Virus record (IMG/VR): IMGVR_UViG_3300032088_002672
Span: 1-32,005 of that record
DNA: 32,005 bases
Strand: one strand, 5' to 3'
Source of the DNA: a virus
Position numbers and translations under genes: made by a program. Shown here piece by piece: positions 30,848 through 32,005 of this stretch. The number at the start of each line of letters is the position of its first letter. Position 1 is the first letter of the stretch. The notes under the pieces were generated by a model. The model searched no databases, was not told where the DNA came from, and saw only the letters and a list, made by a program, of their open reading frames with translations.

Positions 30848-31207
30848 ATGCACGACGAGGGAGACGGGAACGAGATGCAAATAATCAATTGGGTCGTAGC
30901 AGGCACGAACAGCATGGAGATACACGGGTATGCCGAGGGCGACAATCCTCGTCAGCCAACAGTCAAGGTTCTGACCACAGGGTCAGGCGAGTGGTCATTC
31001 ACTTTTCGTGACATGCAAGGTACTGGCCGCATCCAAGTCGGCAAGGGTGGAGACTACAACCCACTCGACCTCATCGAATCTCTGTACCATCACATGACCT
31101 CATCGGTCGCAACAATCAATAAAGGCCAATCCAACCCCAAGACAGCGCAAGTCAAAATGACCGACAGGGTCGATTTTGAACATGCCTTTGGGGATGAGTG
31201 GATATGA
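30848..31207 (+). CDS. Hypothetical protein, about 119 residues
   Basis: Start at ATG 30848 or ATG 30875 (residue 10). AGGGAG at 30858-30863 could serve as a ribosome site for the latter. Beta-rich N-terminus (MQIINWVVAGTNSMEIHGYA) and a central strand-loop pattern (GEWSFTFRDMQGTGRIQVGK). No family is recognised. The stop overlaps the next ATG (ATGA at 31204). Confidence 0.55.
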   Translation: MHDEGDGNEMQIINWVVAGTNSMEIHGYAEGDNPRQPTVKVLTTGSGEWSFTFRDMQGTGRIQVGKGGDYNPLDLIESLYHHMTSSVATINKGQSNPKTAQVKMTDRVDFEHAFGDEWI

Positions 31208-31500
31208 TTTCATTTACAGAATCAGACGGCGACGGAATGAACATAACCACTCTCTATGAGAAGGACAAATGGGGCGACTTCAACGCTGTATGCGAACTGG
31301 TCGAAGTCGATGCCGAGTGGCACATTGACACCAAAAGCGAACTGTTCATCGTTGAGAATCCACAGGGAGATAAGCACGAATATCTCAATCAGATGTTCGG
31401 CCTCGGTGATTCGTCTATTGACCCCGATAACACCATCATGTCTTTCAGGTCAGGGTTTCTCAATTTTGATGTGAAGGAAGTGATTCGTGATGACGATTAG
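31204..31500 (+). CDS. Hypothetical 98-residue acidic protein
   Basis: ATG 31204 overlaps the preceding TGA by ATGA. Acidic, mixed alpha/beta (DGMNITTLYEKDKWGDFNAV, then CELVEVDAEW, EPQ-poor end [14 protein letters not shown]). I recognise no family. The ATG of the collagen-like gene (31490) lies inside its last codons. Confidence 0.55.
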   Translation: MISFTESDGDGMNITTLYEKDKWGDFNAVCELVEVDAEWHIDTKSELFIVENPQGDKHEYLNQMFGLGDSSIDPDNTIMSFRSGFLNFDVKEVIRDDD

Positions 31501-32005
31501 ATATTCGGCACAGGAGTTACGAAGCAAATTGAAAGCGGCGGGTATCGACACCCCTAACTCACTCACCTACAACCAATTGGTCTATTTAGCCACGAGAGAG
31601 GGCGTTGTAGCCACTCAAACGACCACGACGGGGGGAACAGGCACTGTTGGCCCAAGAGGGCCACAGGGCGTGCGTGGAGTGCAAGGAACGCAAGGAACGC
31701 AAGGTGCTACTGGCCCTGCGGGTGCTCAAGGTGCTCAGGGTGCTCAAGGTGCTACTGGCCCACAGGGAGCGGCAGGAGCGGCAGGAGCGGACGGAAACGA
31801 TGGTGCTCAGGGTGCTCAAGGCCCACAGGGAATAGCAGGAGCGGACGGTGCTGATGGCGTAGATGGCTCTCAAGGCCCACAGGGAATACAAGGCCCTGCG
31901 GGTGCTAATGGTAACGACGGTGCTGACGGTGCTGTTGGGCCGCAAGGCCCTGCGGGTGCTGATGGGAATGACGGGGCTGTTGGCCCTATTGGCCCACAAG
32001 GCCCT
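31490..32005 (+). CDS. Collagen-like G-x-y repeat protein, runs off window
   Basis: Frame open from ATG 31490 to the window end (172 codons). After about 45 helical residues ([20 protein letters not shown] ... [10 protein letters not shown]) comes [16 protein letters not shown], then uninterrupted collagen-type G-x-y triplets with units such as GPQ, GAQ, GPA, GAD and GND. Such triple-helical shafts are common in tail fibres and virion surface proteins of phages. The DNA is correspondingly repetitive (GGTGCTCAAGGTGCTCAGGG-like stretches). Its start overlaps the preceding gene in another register. Likely a trimeric surface fibre; the globular end lies outside the window. Confidence 0.8.
   Translation, partial: MTIRYSAQELRSKLKAAGIDTPNSLTYNQLVYLATREGVVATQTTTTGGTGTVGPRGPQGVRGVQGTQGTQGATGPAGAQGAQGAQGATGPQGAAGAAGADGNDGAQGAQGPQGIAGADGADGVDGSQGPQGIQGPAGANGNDGADGAVGPQGPAGADGNDGAVGPIGPQGP

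Noticed and set aside
31586-31999. Minus-strand open frame within the collagen repeat
   Set aside because: It is the complement of the G-x-y repeat, rich in Ser, Thr and Leu triplets, as expected from reading the repeat backwards.
1-32005. Insertion sequences, integrase, attachment sites, CRISPR arrays, rRNA
   Set aside because: None could be recognised on either strand.

Overview
The window looks like part of the genome of a head-tailed (caudovirus-type) virus of an archaeon. It has a tail morphogenesis module (tail tube, tail-assembly chaperone, tape measure, baseplate hub and two very large tail proteins) and a replication/repair set of archaeal or eukaryote-like type: an XPD/Rad3-family helicase, an archaeo-eukaryotic primase, an XPF/ERCC4 nuclease with helix-hairpin-helix, a RecB/Cas4-type iron-sulphur nuclease, a RecA/Sak4-like ATPase, an AAA+ helicase-like ATPase, an acidic-tailed SSB and a possible PCNA-like clamp. 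Transcription units begin with archaeal TATA boxes about 30 bases before the ATG, as expected for leaderless mRNAs. Base composition is near balanced. A marine Poseidoniales (MGII) host, as for magroviruses or related viruses, is my best guess, but it is inference. No capsid, portal, terminase or DNA polymerase gene lies in the window, so this is only part of the genome.

Layout. 1-4263: 3' part of a giant tail/adhesin-like protein. 4385-8496: small gene, XPD-like helicase, small gene, baseplate hub. 8481-8726: the only convincing minus-strand gene. 8727-9224: a gene-free segment with a duplicated divergent promoter and two predicted structured RNAs, one per strand. 9225-16862: zinc-ribbon protein, AAA+ ATPase, SSB, coiled-coil protein, Sak4-like ATPase, Cas4-like nuclease, two small DNA-binding-like proteins and a clamp candidate. 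17123-26296: tail operon, with a textbook -1 frameshift signal in the tail-assembly chaperone gene. 26335-26629: three tiny overlapping ORFs. 26668-31500: primase, XPF-like nuclease and many small unknown proteins. 31490-32005: start of a collagen-like protein that runs off the window.

Expression logic. First genes of units are mostly leaderless: an 8-base TATA-like box (TTTATATA or GTTAAGTA type), then AGGTG, then ATG 30 bases after the start of the box. Genes inside units use Shine-Dalgarno-like GAGG/GGAGG sites or ATGA/GTGA overlaps. Three or four promoters place the ATG 14-17 bases beyond the expected transcription start. The two predicted RNAs use the same promoter type but have no ATG at the expected place.
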